64,000 nucleotides of DNA from Ignavibacteriota bacterium (GCA_016716225.1 JADJWT010000001.1:3978501-4042500), one strand, 5' to 3'. Shown: positions 1 to 10,162, counted from the first letter of the stretch. A program made the numbers and translations. Notes: generated by a model not told the origin, from the letters alone.

Positions 1-954
1 CTTGATTTAAATGCGATTCTTAAATTTCAGATTGATAAAGCTGAAAGTCTTTCCGGCATTGGAGATTTGGGATTATTATTATGGGCAGTGAGTTTAATTT
101 CACCTACAAATTCAACTCAACTTTTAACAAAAATTAATTTTAACGAATCATTAAATAATTACAAAGATGCAAAACTTGGTTATACAATGGAGCTTTCATG
201 GTTTCTAACGGGATTGCTTTTTGCATCAACATTTAATGAAAAGTTTAAAAATTCTATAGATAATTTACCAAACAAAGTTTTTAAGAGAATAAGAAAAAAT
301 TATGACGGACATGGAATTTTCCAGCATGAAGATAAAAATAATATTGAAGGAAAATTAAGAGCAAATATTGGAACTTTCGCCGATCAGATTTATGCGATAT
401 ACGCTTTATCTCTTTACTCACAACAAATGCATAGCGAAGAAGCATTATTAATTGCGAAAGAATGTGCACAAAAAATTTGCGAGCATCAAGGTGAAAACGG
501 TGAATGGCAATGGCAATATAATTCAGAAAACGGCGAAATAATTAATCATTTCCCTATTTATTCCGTGCATCAAATTGCATTGGCGCCAATGGCTTTATTC
601 TCAATTCAAATGGCAAGTGAAACAGATTTTTCAGCAAGTATTTTTAAGAGTTTAAATTGGCTTTTTGATAATCCAAAACTTTACAATACAATTATTGATA
701 AAAATAATAATTCGGTTTGGAACAAAGTAACTCCCATAAAAAGTAATAAATTAGGTTCAATATTAAACTATTTTAAAATCAATTCATTTAGCAAATTCAA
801 AAAACTAAAAGTAGATTTCGTAAGTAATTCTTATGATTATGGCTGGATACTTTATACTTTTGCCGGAAGAATCAGCTTTGAAAATAAAAAGGATTCTGAA
901 AATAAAGTTTATAATAATTTACATGTTTTTGAATTAAATCAACAAAACAACTAA
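1..954 (+). CDS. Partial protein of surface-polysaccharide locus, alpha/alpha-toroid-like
   Basis: The reading frame is open from base 1, so the gene begins before the window; 317 C-terminal residues are visible. No signal peptide or membrane segment is seen in this part. Helical stretches spaced like the hairpins of an alpha/alpha toroid are visible (for example TFADQIYAIYALSLYSQQ, then SVHQIALAPMALFSIQMAS, with a GEWQWQYN turn between them), as in terpenoid-cyclase or six-hairpin-glycosidase folds. I do not recognise a specific family or catalytic residues. It ends 23 bp before a flippase gene in the same direction, so a role in polysaccharide synthesis or processing is inferred from position only. 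Confidence 0.6.
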   Translation, partial: LDLNAILKFQIDKAESLSGIGDLGLLLWAVSLISPTNSTQLLTKINFNESLNNYKDAKLGYTMELSWFLTGLLFASTFNEKFKNSIDNLPNKVFKRIRKNYDGHGIFQHEDKNNIEGKLRANIGTFADQIYAIYALSLYSQQMHSEEALLIAKECAQKICEHQGENGEWQWQYNSENGEIINHFPIYSVHQIALAPMALFSIQMASETDFSASIFKSLNWLFDNPKLYNTIIDKNNNSVWNKVTPIKSNKLGSILNYFKINSFSKFKKLKVDFVSNSYDYGWILYTFAGRISFENKKDSENKVYNNLHVFELNQQNN

Positions 955-977
955 GTAAGTTTAAGTATTATAATCAA

Positions 978-2441
978 ATGAAATCTAAATCATTCAGTAA
1001 AAATACAATGTATTATGCTATTGGAATTATCGCAACAAGGTTTACTACCTTTTTGTTAATTCCTTTATACACTGAATATTTATCGAAACAAGAATACGGA
1101 TTGCTTGCAACTTTACTTTTTACCACGGAAATAATTATTACAATTAATGATGTTGGTATGCGTTCTGCATTTATGAGATTTTTCGCCGAATATCAAAGCA
1201 AAAATAAATTGCATGAATTAATTGGAAGTTCTGTTTTTATAAATACTTTTGTGGGAATTTTATTAGTCGGAATTTCATTACTTATTCCGGAAACATTTTT
1301 ATCAGCATTATTTCAAATTGAAGTTTTAGAAAATGTAATTCTGCTTACAATTCTAGTGGGAATTTTTAGAACATTAAGTTTAAATATTCTTTCGTATTTC
1401 AGAGCTAGGAATCAAGGCAATCATTATATGATGATTAGTATAATTACATCAATAATCTTAATTATTTCCACTTGGTTAATTTTGAAATATTCTAATTTGG
1501 GAATTAACGGAGTTTTATATTCACAAATATTTTCATTCGGCATAAGTTGGTTATTTGTTCTGATATGGATTTACATAAAAGACGGAATTTCAATTCAAAC
1601 GAATACGACAAAAATGTTATTTAAATTCGGTTATCCGCTAATATTAGCAACATCGGGAACAATACTTGTAAATACTTCCGGAAATTATTTTTTAGGTGCT
1701 TTTAGAAATTTGGAAGAAGTTGCAGTTCTTGCAGTTGCTTACAAAGTAGCAACAATTGGGATTATGGTGCTTATTGCTCCGTTTCAATTGGCATATGAAC
1801 CTTATGTTTTCAATAATAAAAGTAATCCAGAATTGAAAAATATTATTTCGAAAATAATAACTTACATCACTTTTGCATATTTAGTCGTAAGTATTTTAAT
1901 ACTTTTTGTTTTTAAGTATTTGATGAATTTAATCGGTAGCGGAAATTATAATGATGCTTATACATTAGTTTTCTTTTTACTTCCGGGATTAGGTTTTACC
2001 GCGATAAATTATATTGGACAATCACAAATTCACTTAAAAAATAAAACTAAAACAACCGGATTCATTTCATTTCTTGTAACCTTTTTAAGTATAATTATTT
2101 GTTACTTTGGAACAAAAATCTACGGAACTTACGGCACAATTTTCGGGATAAGTTTTTATCTAGTTGTTTCCGGCATTGCTTTATTTTATTTCGGGAATAA
2201 AGAATTTCCGGTTTCGGTTGAATATAAAAGAATCTCAGTAATCTTTATTCTCGGTGTAATTTTATTTTCAATTTTCTACATTTTGAGTTTTTATTCTAAT
2301 TTAATTTACTATTCATTTGCAACGATTGTAATTATTATATCATTATTTGGGTTATATAAAAGCAGTTTTTTTTATAGTGAAGAAAAACTGCAAATAAATA
2401 ATGGAATTAGTAAAATCTTAAATTTTACAAAGTTGAGATAA
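978..2441 (+). CDS. Wzx-type polysaccharide flippase (oligosaccharide exporter)
   Basis: A 487-residue integral membrane protein with about a dozen or more hydrophobic segments along its whole length and no soluble domain. It starts with a short basic N-terminus followed by TMYYAIGIIATRFTTFLLIPLY, the usual opening of the polysaccharide_synt/MVF flippases. Family members move undecaprenyl-linked oligosaccharide units from the inner to the outer leaflet of the inner membrane. It stops 2 bp before a Wzy/ligase-like gene, and a GT2 glycosyltransferase follows, which fits a Wzx/Wzy-dependent surface glycan pathway. The substrate cannot be read from sequence. Confidence 0.85.
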   Translation: MKSKSFSKNTMYYAIGIIATRFTTFLLIPLYTEYLSKQEYGLLATLLFTTEIIITINDVGMRSAFMRFFAEYQSKNKLHELIGSSVFINTFVGILLVGISLLIPETFLSALFQIEVLENVILLTILVGIFRTLSLNILSYFRARNQGNHYMMISIITSIILIISTWLILKYSNLGINGVLYSQIFSFGISWLFVLIWIYIKDGISIQTNTTKMLFKFGYPLILATSGTILVNTSGNYFLGAFRNLEEVAVLAVAYKVATIGIMVLIAPFQLAYEPYVFNNKSNPELKNIISKIITYITFAYLVVSILILFVFKYLMNLIGSGNYNDAYTLVFFLLPGLGFTAINYIGQSQIHLKNKTKTTGFISFLVTFLSIIICYFGTKIYGTYGTIFGISFYLVVSGIALFYFGNKEFPVSVEYKRISVIFILGVILFSIFYILSFYSNLIYYSFATIVIIISLFGLYKSSFFYSEEKLQINNGISKILNFTKLR

Positions 2442-2443
2442 AC

Positions 2444-3745
2444 TTGGGAAATGATTTATACATATTTTTCGCAATAGGAATTGCAGCAATCTTAGGAATT
2501 GGAACATTCTTACTCTGGCTAAAAAAATTTGAAACCGCTGTTTTTTTCTTTGCACTTTCGCCGTTAATATCTGCAATTTTCTTTGATAATTTACCTCAAG
2601 AAGATGTTGTAATGGATGAAGTTACTATTGGAATTGGAGGAACACTTCGTGCGGCAACTTTAGCGTTTTTGGGAATTGCCGGTTTAATAAAATTTATTTT
2701 AAGTATTCCAAAAAATAAATTAAAAATTCCAATTCACTTTATTCTGCTTGGAATATTTTTATTACTTGCATTTGCATCTTCATTTTATTCTCTTGATCAA
2801 AAATTTACAATTATCAGAGCTGGATTATTATTTGCTGTATTTTGTTTTTTACTAGGTTTGCACGTATGGCTTCAAGAAGGAAATAATTTACACAAAGCAC
2901 TTAACTCAATGTTTGTTTTAGTTACAGTTATTATTTTCGCAACACTAATTGGATTATTTATAATTCCTTCAAGAATTTGGTGGTACAAATTACCAAGGTT
3001 AGTCGGCTTGTGGGAACATCCAAATACATATGGTTCTTTCAGCATGCTGGCTTATCCAATATTAATTTGGAAATTTTATTCAATTAAATCCCACAAAAAA
3101 TATTTTATTCTTTTTATCATTTTAATTAATTTAGGGTTACATATTTTAACTGGATCAAGAACAACATTACTTGCCTCTTCAGTTGGAGTAGTTGTTTGGT
3201 TATTATTAGAAAAAAATTGGGTGAAATTATTTTCGGTTGGAATAATAATTGGAATTTTCATAATAGCATTGTTAAATTTTTCACCGGAAAGTTTTAAGAG
3301 AATGGAAACTTCAGATATAACCGATTTAAGCTCCCGCGAAGATATTTGGAACAGTGCTGAAATTTTTATATTAGAAAACCCAATTTTGGGTTATGGATTC
3401 GGTGTGGAAGGAAAAATTTTCCAAGATGAATTGAAAGTTGATCTAGAAGGTAGTTTTATTGAAAGAAGCGTTAGACAGTCTTTGCATAATGGATATCTAT
3501 CAATGCTTGTCGGTGGTGGAATTGTTGGATTAATTTTGTGGATAATTATTTTATTATTTCCTTCTGTAGCAACTTTTGCTTATTCATTTTCACCAGAAAA
3601 AGCTTACGCATATTATACATTTATAACTGTTTTTATAACAAATTTCGTTGAATCCGCATTAACCGGATATAGTCTACCTAGTGATATATTTTTCTGGCTG
3701 GCATGGACAATTTTAGGTTCAATATGGATTAAAAATTCCAAATAA
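2444..3745 (+). CDS. O-antigen ligase / polymerase family membrane protein (Wzy or WaaL type)
   Basis: A 433-residue protein with about ten to twelve membrane segments and one larger periplasmic loop (around residues 280-350) holding SSREDIWNSAEIFILENP followed by GYGFG and SLHNGYLSMLVGGG, the pattern of the O-antigen ligase (Wzy_C) domain. The start is a TTG two bases after the flippase stop; no better ATG lies in this frame nearby, so translational coupling to the flippase is likely. Polymerase and ligase members of this family cannot be told apart from sequence; the adjacent flippase favours Wzy. Confidence 0.8.
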   Translation: MGNDLYIFFAIGIAAILGIGTFLLWLKKFETAVFFFALSPLISAIFFDNLPQEDVVMDEVTIGIGGTLRAATLAFLGIAGLIKFILSIPKNKLKIPIHFILLGIFLLLAFASSFYSLDQKFTIIRAGLLFAVFCFLLGLHVWLQEGNNLHKALNSMFVLVTVIIFATLIGLFIIPSRIWWYKLPRLVGLWEHPNTYGSFSMLAYPILIWKFYSIKSHKKYFILFIILINLGLHILTGSRTTLLASSVGVVVWLLLEKNWVKLFSVGIIIGIFIIALLNFSPESFKRMETSDITDLSSREDIWNSAEIFILENPILGYGFGVEGKIFQDELKVDLEGSFIERSVRQSLHNGYLSMLVGGGIVGLILWIIILLFPSVATFAYSFSPEKAYAYYTFITVFITNFVESALTGYSLPSDIFFWLAWTILGSIWIKNSK

Positions 3746-3762
3746 TTTTAGAAAGTAGTTTG

Positions 3763-4632
3763 ATGAAGAAATACATATTAATTACTGCAGCAAAAAATGA
3801 ACAAGATTATATCGGTGAAACAATAAAATCCGTTATTTCACAAACAGTAAAACCATTTTTGTGGTGTATAGTTAGTGATGGATCAACAGATAAAACCGAT
3901 GATATCATAAAAGAATATGAAAAGAATTATAGTTTTATAAAATATATTCGGAACGATAAAACTGATGATAGAAATTTTGCTTCAAAAGTTTATGCATTGA
4001 AAATTGCGTTAAATTATATTGCTGAAAATAAAATTGATTATCGGTTTATCGGCAATTTGGATGCTGATACTGTTTTTGATACAAATTATTATGAGCAAAT
4101 TATTAAAGAATTTGAGAAGGACGAAAATCTCGGTTTAGCTGGTGGAATATTTTTCGAAAATTATAAAGGAAAAAAAATAAAAGTAGTTTTAGCAAGCAAC
4201 AGTGTACGCGGAGCAGTTCAATTTTTTCGAAAAGACTGCTTTGATGAAATTGGCGGATTTGTTCCCCTTAAGAACGGCGGTGAAGATATTATAACCGAAG
4301 TTACCGCAAGAATGAAGGGATGGAAAGTTAGATCATTTGATCACTTACATGTCCAGAATTTAAGACTTTCCGGTACTGGGCGCTGGGGAATTGCTGAAAC
4401 AAAATTTAGAGAAGGAATGCTGGCACACTCTATTGGTTATCATCCACTTTTTCAAATTCTAAAATCACTTTACAGATTTAAAGAAAGACCTTTCATAATC
4501 AGCGGAATATTACATTTATTTGGTTATTTGTGGGCTTTAATTAGTAAAAACAAAGTTAAGGTTAGCCAAGAATTTAAAACATATTTACGTAAAGAGCAGA
4601 TTCAACGGTTGAAAGAAACTTTCATACCGTAA
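3763..4632 (+). CDS. Family 2 glycosyltransferase
   Basis: A 289-residue GT-A fold glycosyltransferase. The N-terminus KKYILITAAKNEQDYIGETI and SDGSTDKTDDIIKEY form the nucleotide-binding half, and NLDADTVFD supplies the DXD metal site. GGEDIITEVTARMKGWKV near residue 180 is the usual acceptor-side ED motif. A TTG directly precedes this ATG, but the ATG with GAAAG upstream is the better start. It is the last plus-strand gene of the polysaccharide cluster and probably adds one sugar to the lipid-linked repeat at the cytoplasmic membrane. Donor and acceptor are unknown. Confidence 0.85.
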   Translation: MKKYILITAAKNEQDYIGETIKSVISQTVKPFLWCIVSDGSTDKTDDIIKEYEKNYSFIKYIRNDKTDDRNFASKVYALKIALNYIAENKIDYRFIGNLDADTVFDTNYYEQIIKEFEKDENLGLAGGIFFENYKGKKIKVVLASNSVRGAVQFFRKDCFDEIGGFVPLKNGGEDIITEVTARMKGWKVRSFDHLHVQNLRLSGTGRWGIAETKFREGMLAHSIGYHPLFQILKSLYRFKERPFIISGILHLFGYLWALISKNKVKVSQEFKTYLRKEQIQRLKETFIP

Positions 4633-4658
4633 AATTTAAACCTCACAAAAAACTATTT

Positions 4659-6797
4659 TCAGTTAAATGTTACTGGAACCGAACTCATTACCGGCAGATG
4701 ATTTCTATGATAGATTACAATATAGTAATCGCCAGAAGCAACATCGACAGAAAATGGTGTTCCATCAGAATTTATAATCGTGCCGTCATTTTTCAGCAAG
4801 CCAGCTTTTCTTGAATGCACATAATAATTCGAAGTTGAATCTGATCTTAATTCTACAAGAACCCAATCAACAATATTTTGATGTGAAATTGTTATTGTTT
4901 CAGTTCCGTTATATTCCCAAGGGGAAATAAAATAGGGCTGCGTTTGAGAAATAGAATCTTCATAATTTTGAGAAACATCCATTATTCCATTGGTATATGG
5001 TCCCTCTAAATTTATTTTTAAATTTGCAGCAATGGATTGTTTCTTTTTCTTTATGGACATACCAGTTACATTGATTTGAGAATAAATTCCATTTCGTTTT
5101 ATTTTTACTTCAACATTTATTTTTGTAACATCGTAGGGAATTATTAATGATTTGTTCTGGTTTAATGATTGACTAAGATTGTATTTCGTCCAATTTGTTG
5201 TACTTGATGGAATTTCGAATGATATAAATGGATATGATGTTGATGGAAAGCTAAAAATCACTTTAATTTGATTTCTTGAATCATTAATCCCTTTAGTCCA
5301 AATTTCAAATTCAACTTCACCTTTTTCAAGTCCACCTAATTCTTGAACTAAAAATATTCGTGTACTATCCCATGAACTAATCCCATAAGAATAACCAATA
5401 TTCTCGGGGGCAGTATTATCAACGGTCCATTCGCCATGCGCTGAATGTGTTCTCAAATAATATCCATCCGGAATACCATTAGGATTTAATGTATTTGTAT
5501 AAGTATCAAGATTAACATTTATGGGTGGAAAAACATTTTCAAATGGATCGGGAGTTTTTTCATATAAAATTTCTGCCCATTCTTTATAAGTATTTATTTC
5601 AATATTATTTTGGTGACACCAAGCAAGAATTTCTTCAACTCTTTGAAAATATTCAGTTGGTAAAACATAACCATTATTACCTTTTAAGTCATAAAAATGA
5701 TTATGCCCAATCATAACCTTATTTTTTGCAATTCCATCTGCGATTGTTGTTTTGATTGTTGAAATGGTCTGACTTGTCCAATCTTCATTAAAATCTTCCC
5801 ATTGCATACCAAATTCCAAATATTCATTAGGATCATGTTCATTAAATACTTTTAGGGATTTTGGAGTATCGCCAAAAGAAGCTCCAGCTTTATATCCTAA
5901 AGGTTTTAATGCGGTACTTAATTCTAAAGTCGAAATTACTGGATGCCTTCCACCGGGTTGAATCCAAGTTGTTGGTCGATCAATTTCATATAAATCAGCT
6001 AATTTTAGCGTTTCATTTGCCAAAACTCTTATTGCATTTATGCTTAGTTTTTTTTTTCTATCAAATTTATAGAAGTTAATATTATTTGTTTGCGGCAAAC
6101 TTACCGGATTTTCCCAAATATCTAGAATTTGTGCTTTAGTTTTATTATTGAAAAAATTATAAATAAAATATAATCCATATCCCTCAAGATAAACATAAAT
6201 CTCTGTGTCATAGTTAATCGAAGAAAAATTTCCATATATAGTATCATTATGTACATTACAAGTGCCAATTGGTGTTTGACCTAAAATATCAACTGAATTA
6301 AATTCTAAACAAATTTTTCTTTTACCATTTGCTTGTTCAATGATTTGATCAACACCGGGAATTGGGACTGCTGTTCCATTTTGAAGGTAATCATTTGCCG
6401 GAAATTCTGTTATAAAATAATTTGTTCTATGGTTTGGTGTATGATCCATAATTTCATGTCCGGCATCTTGAATTGCCTTAATTGCAGAAATATATGAGGG
6501 ACTATTGAAAGGTATAACAGTGTTATTATAATTATAACTTGCCGCAAAATTTAATGCAAAACTAAAATGGTAATCTCTTCCAAAATTACTGTTATAATTA
6601 TTAAAAATCGAAGCCATTTGAGTATAATATTCCATTGCATAATTATCATCTATTCTAAATGCTATGCCGGCTTTTTTTTCCACAAATTGAAGTTCTTCAG
6701 CAGATTTTGGGATTTCTGAAATATTATTTTTTTGTGCTAAAATTATTTGCGAAATTAGAATTATTCCAAATAAAATTGTCTTGAGGAAATTTATCAT
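4659..6797 (-). CDS. Exported polysaccharide deacetylase-like protein (no T9SS tail)
   Basis: A 712-residue protein with a Sec signal peptide (about residues 1-21, ending ILAQ). The N-terminal half carries NodB-homology (carbohydrate esterase 4-like) motifs: FRIDDN at 47-52 (metal Asp), DHTPNH at 118-123 (the H-T-x-x-H metal pair), TWIQPGGRHP, and a late IGHNHFYD. The family removes N- or O-acetyl groups from glycans using a divalent metal. After about residue 430 comes a beta-rich region with two jelly-roll-like stretches that may bind sugar. It is a tandem paralogue of the next minus-strand gene but lacks that gene's C-terminal sorting domain, so it may stay periplasmic or leave by another route. 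The exact substrate is not evident. Confidence 0.75.
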   Translation of the reverse strand: MINFLKTILFGIILISQIILAQKNNISEIPKSAEELQFVEKKAGIAFRIDDNYAMEYYTQMASIFNNYNSNFGRDYHFSFALNFAASYNYNNTVIPFNSPSYISAIKAIQDAGHEIMDHTPNHRTNYFITEFPANDYLQNGTAVPIPGVDQIIEQANGKRKICLEFNSVDILGQTPIGTCNVHNDTIYGNFSSINYDTEIYVYLEGYGLYFIYNFFNNKTKAQILDIWENPVSLPQTNNINFYKFDRKKKLSINAIRVLANETLKLADLYEIDRPTTWIQPGGRHPVISTLELSTALKPLGYKAGASFGDTPKSLKVFNEHDPNEYLEFGMQWEDFNEDWTSQTISTIKTTIADGIAKNKVMIGHNHFYDLKGNNGYVLPTEYFQRVEEILAWCHQNNIEINTYKEWAEILYEKTPDPFENVFPPINVNLDTYTNTLNPNGIPDGYYLRTHSAHGEWTVDNTAPENIGYSYGISSWDSTRIFLVQELGGLEKGEVEFEIWTKGINDSRNQIKVIFSFPSTSYPFISFEIPSSTTNWTKYNLSQSLNQNKSLIIPYDVTKINVEVKIKRNGIYSQINVTGMSIKKKKQSIAANLKINLEGPYTNGIMDVSQNYEDSISQTQPYFISPWEYNGTETITISHQNIVDWVLVELRSDSTSNYYVHSRKAGLLKNDGTIINSDGTPFSVDVASGDYYIVIYHRNHLPVMSSVPVTFN

Positions 6798-6875
6798 AAT
6801 TAATCATTTCTTTTAAATAATACTTAAAATCCTTTTAACTTAATTTAGTTAAAATTGTTTCAAAACAAAATATCC

Positions 6876-6891
6876 GGTGATTTGCATCACA
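6876..6891. promoter_or_regulatory. CRP-like palindrome upstream of deacetylase-like gene
   Basis: GGTGA-TTTGCA-TCACA matches 9 of 10 positions of the CRP consensus TGTGA-N6-TCACA. Its centre is about 86 bp upstream of the minus-strand gene ending at 4659. A Crp-family regulator with a CRP-like recognition helix lies at 20238-20921. Binding is inferred. Confidence 0.5.
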
Positions 6892-6958
6892 TAAGAAAAT
6901 CCTTTAAAAAACTAATCATATTAAAGGAATTTTTGATTTTTTAATTAGGCAAAAATTA

Positions 6959-8908
6959 CTATCGCAATAATATCATCTTTTTTGTTTGTGAAAATTTATC
7001 AGTACTTAGAGTATAAAAATAAACTCCGCTTGCCAAATTTGAAGCATTAAATGCAATTTCATAATTTCCGGAATTTTGTTTGGCATTTACTAAAGTTGCA
7101 ATTTCACTTCCTAAAATATTATAGATTTTGATAGCAACTTGAGAATTTTCGGGAATGCTATAAGATATTTTCGTTGCCGGATTAAATGGATTTGGATAAT
7201 TTTGGTTTAGTACATAATAATTTGGAATTTCTTCATTTTTATTTTCAACTGAAGTTGTTCTACTTTTAGCCAAATACATTCCACTAATTTTTACAACTCC
7301 GGATTTGTAATTTGAACATTTAATATCAACCGAAATGAAATTTACATTTTCGGGAATTATAAGTTCTTTATTTCCATTTGATGATTGCTCTAAAGAATAT
7401 TCAACCCAATCTTCTGTATCTGCAGGAAATTTATAAATTTCATTAATTTCACTTGAATATTCGCCAAAGGAAAAATAAACTTCTATTGAATCTCCAGTTG
7501 CTCCTTTGGTTTGAATTCTAAAATCATTTTTACCTTTTTCAATTCCGGCAAGATTTTCAACTCGGCAAATTCTAGAATTTGTTGAAATTGAATATGCATA
7601 TTTTCCTATTCCGGCAACAACGGTATCAACTTCCCACTGTCCTTGTCCCGACCAATATCTTGGTGAATAACCATCCGGAACTCCATAAATATCCAATTCG
7701 GAAATATTTTTATCTAAATCAACATTTAATGCTGGGAACACATTGGCAAATTCGTCTGGTGTTTGATCATATAAAATTTCCGCCCATTCCGAATATGTTT
7801 TTATTGGAATATTGTTTAGGGTTGCCCAAGCGAGAATGCTGTCTATTTTTGCAAAATATAAATCGAGCGAATCAATTTCATAAAAATGTGCATGGCCAAT
7901 TTGCATATAGTGTTTTGCAATTCTATCGGCAATAACATTTTTGCATTTTTCAACTGTCCAAGTATCATCAAAAAAATCACCCCACTGCATTTCAAATCTT
8001 TCATAATCATTCGGGTCAAATTCGTTATAAATCTGCCTACCCTTTTTTACAGCTGCACCGGCAACAAAATTAAATTCTTTTCCTAATGTTCTACTCAATT
8101 TTTCTTTTGATAATTGTGGAAAATCTCCGCCTGGTTGAATCCAAGTTTTAGGCGGTTCAAGATTAAATTCCAATGCTAATTTTCTTGTTTCATTTGCCAA
8201 AACATTAACAGCTTTATCAGAAATATGAACATTATTTTTACTTAGAATAAAATATTTTGTATGCCATGTAGTCGGTAAAAAAATTGGATCACCCCAAACA
8301 TCAATAAAATAAATTTTATTATTTTCTACTGAACTTTTCTGAACTAAAGTATTTAATTCCGGTATATAAATATAAATTTCGTCTTCGGGTAAAGTTGTAA
8401 ATCCATTTAATAATTGATTTTGGTAAACATCGCACATACCGGTTTTTGATGCTAATGTTGTGTCGACTTTGTCAAATTCAAGACAAATTTTATTATTTAT
8501 AATATGATCAATTCCATCTATTGGAATATTTGTTCCTTCTAAGTAATATTCAGAAATTGGAAATTGAGTTGGAAAATAATTTGTTCTATGATTTGGAGTA
8601 TGGTCCATAATTTCATGTCCCATTTCTTGAAGAGTTCTTATACTATCTTTATACTCTGGAGTTTTAAAATCATTTAAATTTAATGCAACGCAAAAATTTG
8701 CGTTATACTTTTTAAATACTTTTGCAATTTCCATATAATCAGCAATTTTAGCATTATCATCAAATCTAAAACAAATTCCACCTTTTTTTTCAAGATATAG
8801 ACTGTCTTCAGAAAAAGCATCTAAATTTGAAGAAAATGGATTTGAAATTATTGATGTAAAAGAAAATAAAGCAATCAAAATTGTATTAATTATTATTTTA
8901 TTTTTCAT
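6959..8908 (-). CDS. T9SS-exported polysaccharide deacetylase-like protein
   Basis: A 649-residue paralogue of the neighbouring 712-residue protein. It has a signal peptide (MKNKIIINTILIALFSFTSI), FRFDDN, DHTPNHRTNYFPTQFP with the H-T-x-x-H metal pair, TWIQPGGDFP and a late IGHAHFYE, all NodB/CE4-type motifs. A beta-rich middle follows, and the last ~85 residues are a type A sorting domain (NYPNPFNPATKISYSIP ... GVYFYTLSTDKFSQTKKMILL), the signal for type IX secretion to the cell surface or medium. The frame extends six codons upstream to another ATG, but the signal peptide fits the ATG chosen. Probably it modifies surface or environmental polysaccharide; the nearby glycan cluster makes self-polysaccharide a candidate substrate. 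Confidence 0.78.
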   Translation of the reverse strand: MKNKIIINTILIALFSFTSIISNPFSSNLDAFSEDSLYLEKKGGICFRFDDNAKIADYMEIAKVFKKYNANFCVALNLNDFKTPEYKDSIRTLQEMGHEIMDHTPNHRTNYFPTQFPISEYYLEGTNIPIDGIDHIINNKICLEFDKVDTTLASKTGMCDVYQNQLLNGFTTLPEDEIYIYIPELNTLVQKSSVENNKIYFIDVWGDPIFLPTTWHTKYFILSKNNVHISDKAVNVLANETRKLALEFNLEPPKTWIQPGGDFPQLSKEKLSRTLGKEFNFVAGAAVKKGRQIYNEFDPNDYERFEMQWGDFFDDTWTVEKCKNVIADRIAKHYMQIGHAHFYEIDSLDLYFAKIDSILAWATLNNIPIKTYSEWAEILYDQTPDEFANVFPALNVDLDKNISELDIYGVPDGYSPRYWSGQGQWEVDTVVAGIGKYAYSISTNSRICRVENLAGIEKGKNDFRIQTKGATGDSIEVYFSFGEYSSEINEIYKFPADTEDWVEYSLEQSSNGNKELIIPENVNFISVDIKCSNYKSGVVKISGMYLAKSRTTSVENKNEEIPNYYVLNQNYPNPFNPATKISYSIPENSQVAIKIYNILGSEIATLVNAKQNSGNYEIAFNASNLASGVYFYTLSTDKFSQTKKMILLR

Positions 8909-8992
8909 TGTAAATTTCCATTCCAAAGTTTTTTTACTCTTAAATAATTATTTTTATTCTTTCTGCAATAAGATGAAATTTTGAGGTAATTG

Positions 8993-9008
8993 TGTGATAA
9001 AAATCAAT
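8993..9008. promoter_or_regulatory. Possible CRP-like site (weak)
   Basis: TGTGA-TAAAAA-TCAAT has one perfect half-site and one degenerate half-site of the CRP palindrome. It is centred about 92 bp upstream of the T9SS deacetylase-like gene, a distance close to that of the stronger site before its paralogue. Confidence 0.3.
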
Positions 9009-9064
9009 TAATTCAATATTTAATTAATTCGAAAATTACATGAAATAATTAAGCCTAAAGAATT

Positions 9065-10162
9065 TTAATTTTTTATTTTTTCTGATATAATTGCAGTTAT
9101 TCTTTCAGCCGCTTTCCCATCCCATAATTCCGGAATATTACCTTTTTTAAGTTTTCCGTCAAGAATTTCCAAAGCAACTATTTTAGCTTTTTCCAAATCA
9201 TTTCCTAAAAGTTGGTTTGTTCCAACTTCCACAGTAATTGGTCGTTCTGTTGAAGTTCTTAAAGTAATACATTGAATTCCCAAATATGTGGATTCTTCTT
9301 GAATTCCGCCGGAATCTGTTACAATTAATTCCGCATTGCTAGTTAAAGTTAGAAAATCCAAATATCCGATCGGTTCGGTTAAAATTAGATTTTTACTAAT
9401 TTTTTCTATTAATCCAAAATCAGTAAGATTTTTTTTCGTTCTTGGATGAATTGGGAACAAAACTTTTCTCTTTTCTGCAAGTGTATTTAAAACATCAATT
9501 AATTTTATTAGCTGATCTTTTACATCAACATTACTTGGTCTATGTAAAGTTACCAAAACATATTTTTTTGGTTCTAGATCAAAATTATTGAGAAAATCAG
9601 AATTAACAATTTTTGGTTTAAAATAAACTAAACTATCAATCATAACGTTTCCGGTAAAAAATACTTTACCGTTTGAAATTCCTTCATTTTTCAAATTTTC
9701 CAAACCACTTTTTTCAGTAACAAAAAGTAAATCGGAAATCGCATCTGTTAAAACTCTGTTTATTTCTTCCGGCATTTCTCTATCACCACTTCTCAATCCA
9801 GCTTCAACATGCACAATTTTGATGTGTAATTTTGCAGCTGTTAAACTGCATGCAATTGTGGAATTTACATCACCAACAACAAGAATCATATCCGGTTTTT
9901 CTTCAAGCAGAATTTTCTCAAACTTTATCATTACATTTGCAGTTTGTTCTGCGTGACTTCCGCTCCCAACTCCTAAATAGAAATCCGGTTTTGGCAATTC
10001 CAAATCTTCAAAAAATACTTTTGACATTTTTTCATCATAATGCTGACCTGTATGACAAATCAAATGTTGAATTGAATCTTTATATTTTTGAAATGCTCTG
10101 TGAATTGGAGCAATTTTCATAAAATTTGGACGTGCACCAACTACGGATATTATTTTTTTCAT
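9065..10162 (-). CDS. wecB: UDP-N-acetylglucosamine 2-epimerase family (WecB/WbpI type)
   Basis: A 365-residue non-hydrolysing epimerase of the GT-B fold. Visible family motifs are VGARPNFMKIAP at the N-terminus, CHTGQHYDEKMS, VEAGLRSGDREMPEE, HPRT, and TDSGGIQEE with TLRTSTERP at the UDP-binding C-terminus. WecB converts UDP-GlcNAc to UDP-ManNAc; the related WbpI acts on a uronic-acid derivative. The frame extends 16 codons further upstream, but MKKIISVVGARPN is the family's normal start. It lies downstream of a nucleotide-sugar dehydrogenase on the same strand, so together they probably make a UDP-HexNAcA sugar for the surface glycan. A hairpin terminator separates the two genes. Confidence 0.88.
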   Translation of the reverse strand: MKKIISVVGARPNFMKIAPIHRAFQKYKDSIQHLICHTGQHYDEKMSKVFFEDLELPKPDFYLGVGSGSHAEQTANVMIKFEKILLEEKPDMILVVGDVNSTIACSLTAAKLHIKIVHVEAGLRSGDREMPEEINRVLTDAISDLLFVTEKSGLENLKNEGISNGKVFFTGNVMIDSLVYFKPKIVNSDFLNNFDLEPKKYVLVTLHRPSNVDVKDQLIKLIDVLNTLAEKRKVLFPIHPRTKKNLTDFGLIEKISKNLILTEPIGYLDFLTLTSNAELIVTDSGGIQEESTYLGIQCITLRTSTERPITVEVGTNQLLGNDLEKAKIVALEILDGKLKKGNIPELWDGKAAERITAIISEKIKN

